This document shows positions 63,047-64,000 of a DNA stretch of 64,000 bases, in pieces. The notes under the pieces are model-generated. The model worked only from the letters and a program-made list of their open reading frames with translations, ran no database searches and had not been told where the DNA came from. This stretch comes from Pusillimonas noertemannii. Its GTDB lineage: Bacteria > Pseudomonadota > Gammaproteobacteria > Burkholderiales > Burkholderiaceae_B. Position 1 is the first letter of the stretch. Each line of letters starts with the position of its first letter. Both the position numbers and the translations under genes were made by a program. The stretch lies in contig NZ_QEKO01000008.1 of assembly GCF_003096595.1 (NCBI RefSeq), positions 1-64,000 of the forward strand, given 5' to 3'.

Positions 63047-63087
63047 GTGCGACTGTCCTTTTAGCGTCAACAGGCCCTGGGCCTGTT
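63047..63087 (+). repeat. Dispersed repeat copy B with adjoining palindrome
   Basis: Bases 63047-63078 match the reverse complement of 56128-56159 at 28 of 32 positions. Its end joins a near-perfect palindrome, AACAGGCCC/GGGCCTGTT (63069-63077 with 63079-63087), which could fold as a hairpin in the ispA-dxs transcript. Confidence 0.7.
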
Positions 63088-63111
63088 AAACCCGATACAC
63101 GTTCCTTACGT

Positions 63112-64000
63112 ATGACTACTGTCTCTCTCGAACACATTGAGTCTCCTGCCGACCTGAGGTCGCTGGACCGGCACGAACTCGAAGAACTGGCGAACCAGCT
63201 GCGCGAATTCGTCCTGAATTCGGTCTCGAAGACCGGCGGGCACCTGTCGTCCAACCTGGGCACGGTCGAGCTCACGATAGCGCTGCACTATGTGTTCAAT
63301 ACCCCCGAAGACCCCATTGTGTGGGACGTGGGTCATCAGTCCTACCCTCACAAGATCCTTACCGGACGCCGCGAGGCCATGGGGCAGCTGCGCCAGCTGG
63401 GCGGCATATCGGGGTTTCCCAAGCGCAGCGAATCGCCCTACGACGCCTTCGGCACGGCGCATTCTTCCACTTCGATCTCGGCCGCGCTGGGCATGGCGGT
63501 GGCCGCCCGCAATAAGGGCCTGGACCGCCAGCACGTCGCCGTCATCGGCGACGGCGCCATGACGGCGGGCATGGCTTTCGAGGCGCTGAACAATGCGGGC
63601 GTCACCCCCGGCGTCAACATGCTGGTGGTGCTGAACGACAACGACATGTCGATCTCTCCGCCGGTGGGGGCGCTTAATCATTACTTTGCCCGGCTGCTGT
63701 CGGGGCGTTTCTATGCCGCCGCCAAGAACATGGGCCGCGCGGTGCTGCAGCACGTGCCGCCGGTGCTCGAGCTGGCGCGCCGCTTCGAAGGACATGCCAA
63801 GGGTTTCGTGGCCTCGCCCGCAACCCTGTTCGAAGAGCTGGGCTTCAACTACGTGGGGCCCATCGACGGACACGACCTCGATGCGCTCATTCCCACGCTC
63901 GAGAACCTGCGTTCGCTGGGCGGCCTGCAGTTCCTGCATGTGGTTACCCGCAAGGGCCAGGGCTACAAGCTGGCCGAGGCCGATCCCGTCCTGTATCACG
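63112..64000 (+). CDS. dxs: 1-deoxy-D-xylulose-5-phosphate synthase, N-terminal part
   Basis: This gene runs off the right edge after 296 codons; the full enzyme is usually about 620-640 residues. The thiamine-diphosphate block [16 protein letters not shown] and [10 protein letters not shown] are present. Dxs makes deoxyxylulose phosphate, the first step of the non-mevalonate pathway feeding IspA. The ATG at 63112 follows the repeat and palindrome; no strong ribosome site is visible (GTTCCTTACGT). Confidence 0.93.
   Translation, partial: MTTVSLEHIESPADLRSLDRHELEELANQLREFVLNSVSKTGGHLSSNLGTVELTIALHYVFNTPEDPIVWDVGHQSYPHKILTGRREAMGQLRQLGGISGFPKRSESPYDAFGTAHSSTSISAALGMAVAARNKGLDRQHVAVIGDGAMTAGMAFEALNNAGVTPGVNMLVVLNDNDMSISPPVGALNHYFARLLSGRFYAAAKNMGRAVLQHVPPVLELARRFEGHAKGFVASPATLFEELGFNYVGPIDGHDLDALIPTLENLRSLGGLQFLHVVTRKGQGYKLAEADPVLYH

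Overview
The window is a stretch of GC-rich betaproteobacterial chromosome. Gene order and protein sequence fit the family Alcaligenaceae (Bordetella, Achromobacter or Pusillimonas relatives): prpD-prpC-mdh-gntR-sdhCDAB-sdhE-gltA is followed by maeB and sucAB-lpdA, and scpB-rluB is followed by rimP-nusA-infB-rbfA-truB-typA. The genus is an inference; no 16S gene is present.

Layout. (1) 1-19 kb is a central-carbon region: 2-methylcitrate cycle (prpD partial, prpC), malate dehydrogenase, a GntR/HutC-type regulator, succinate dehydrogenase with its flavinylation factor, citrate synthase, an exported amidohydrolase, malic enzyme, and the 2-oxoglutarate dehydrogenase complex (sucA, sucB, lpdA). 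(2) 19-29 kb is housekeeping: zapE, trpS with a C-terminal extension, an unknown acidic protein, tex, a DinG/YoaA-type helicase, bamD, rluD, pgeF. (3) 29-35 kb holds phaC-phaB-phaR (polyhydroxyalkanoate storage), a FemAB/GNAT-like protein, a CobW-family GTPase, a roughly 650-base gene-free stretch and an initiator tRNA gene with its own promoter and terminator. (4) 35.7-46.5 kb holds scpB, rluB and the rimP-nusA-infB-rbfA-truB-typA operon. The rimP leader is about 250 nt and ends in an intrinsic terminator that finishes 6 nt before the rimP start codon. (5) 46.7-52.7 kb is the main accessory region: an SDR dehydrogenase, a flavin monooxygenase, an AraC-type regulator, a metal-dependent cyclase/amidase-type hydrolase and a CrtI/PYROXD2-like FAD oxidoreductase. 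It looks like a small catabolic cluster of unknown substrate. (6) 52.7-64 kb holds a LOG-family protein, polA, a dienelactone-hydrolase-like enzyme, htpX behind a heat-shock-like promoter, a DMT-family transporter, a mercaptopyruvate/thiosulfate sulfurtransferase, an orphan Rieske oxygenase, and xseB-ispA-dxs (dxs runs off the window).

How the parts fit. The first 19 kb encodes most of an oxidative TCA cycle plus propionyl-CoA entry and malate exit. The GntR regulator sits between mdh and sdh, with a perfect palindrome next to a strong mdh promoter, so it is a good candidate TCA regulator. The most interesting signals are the rimP leader with competing pairings, the 46.7-52.7 kb cluster, a dispersed 32-nt repeat shared by the polA and dxs flanks, the TrpS C-terminal domain, and head-to-head gene pairs that share start-codon bases. 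I found no CRISPR array, insertion sequence, prophage gene or transposase.
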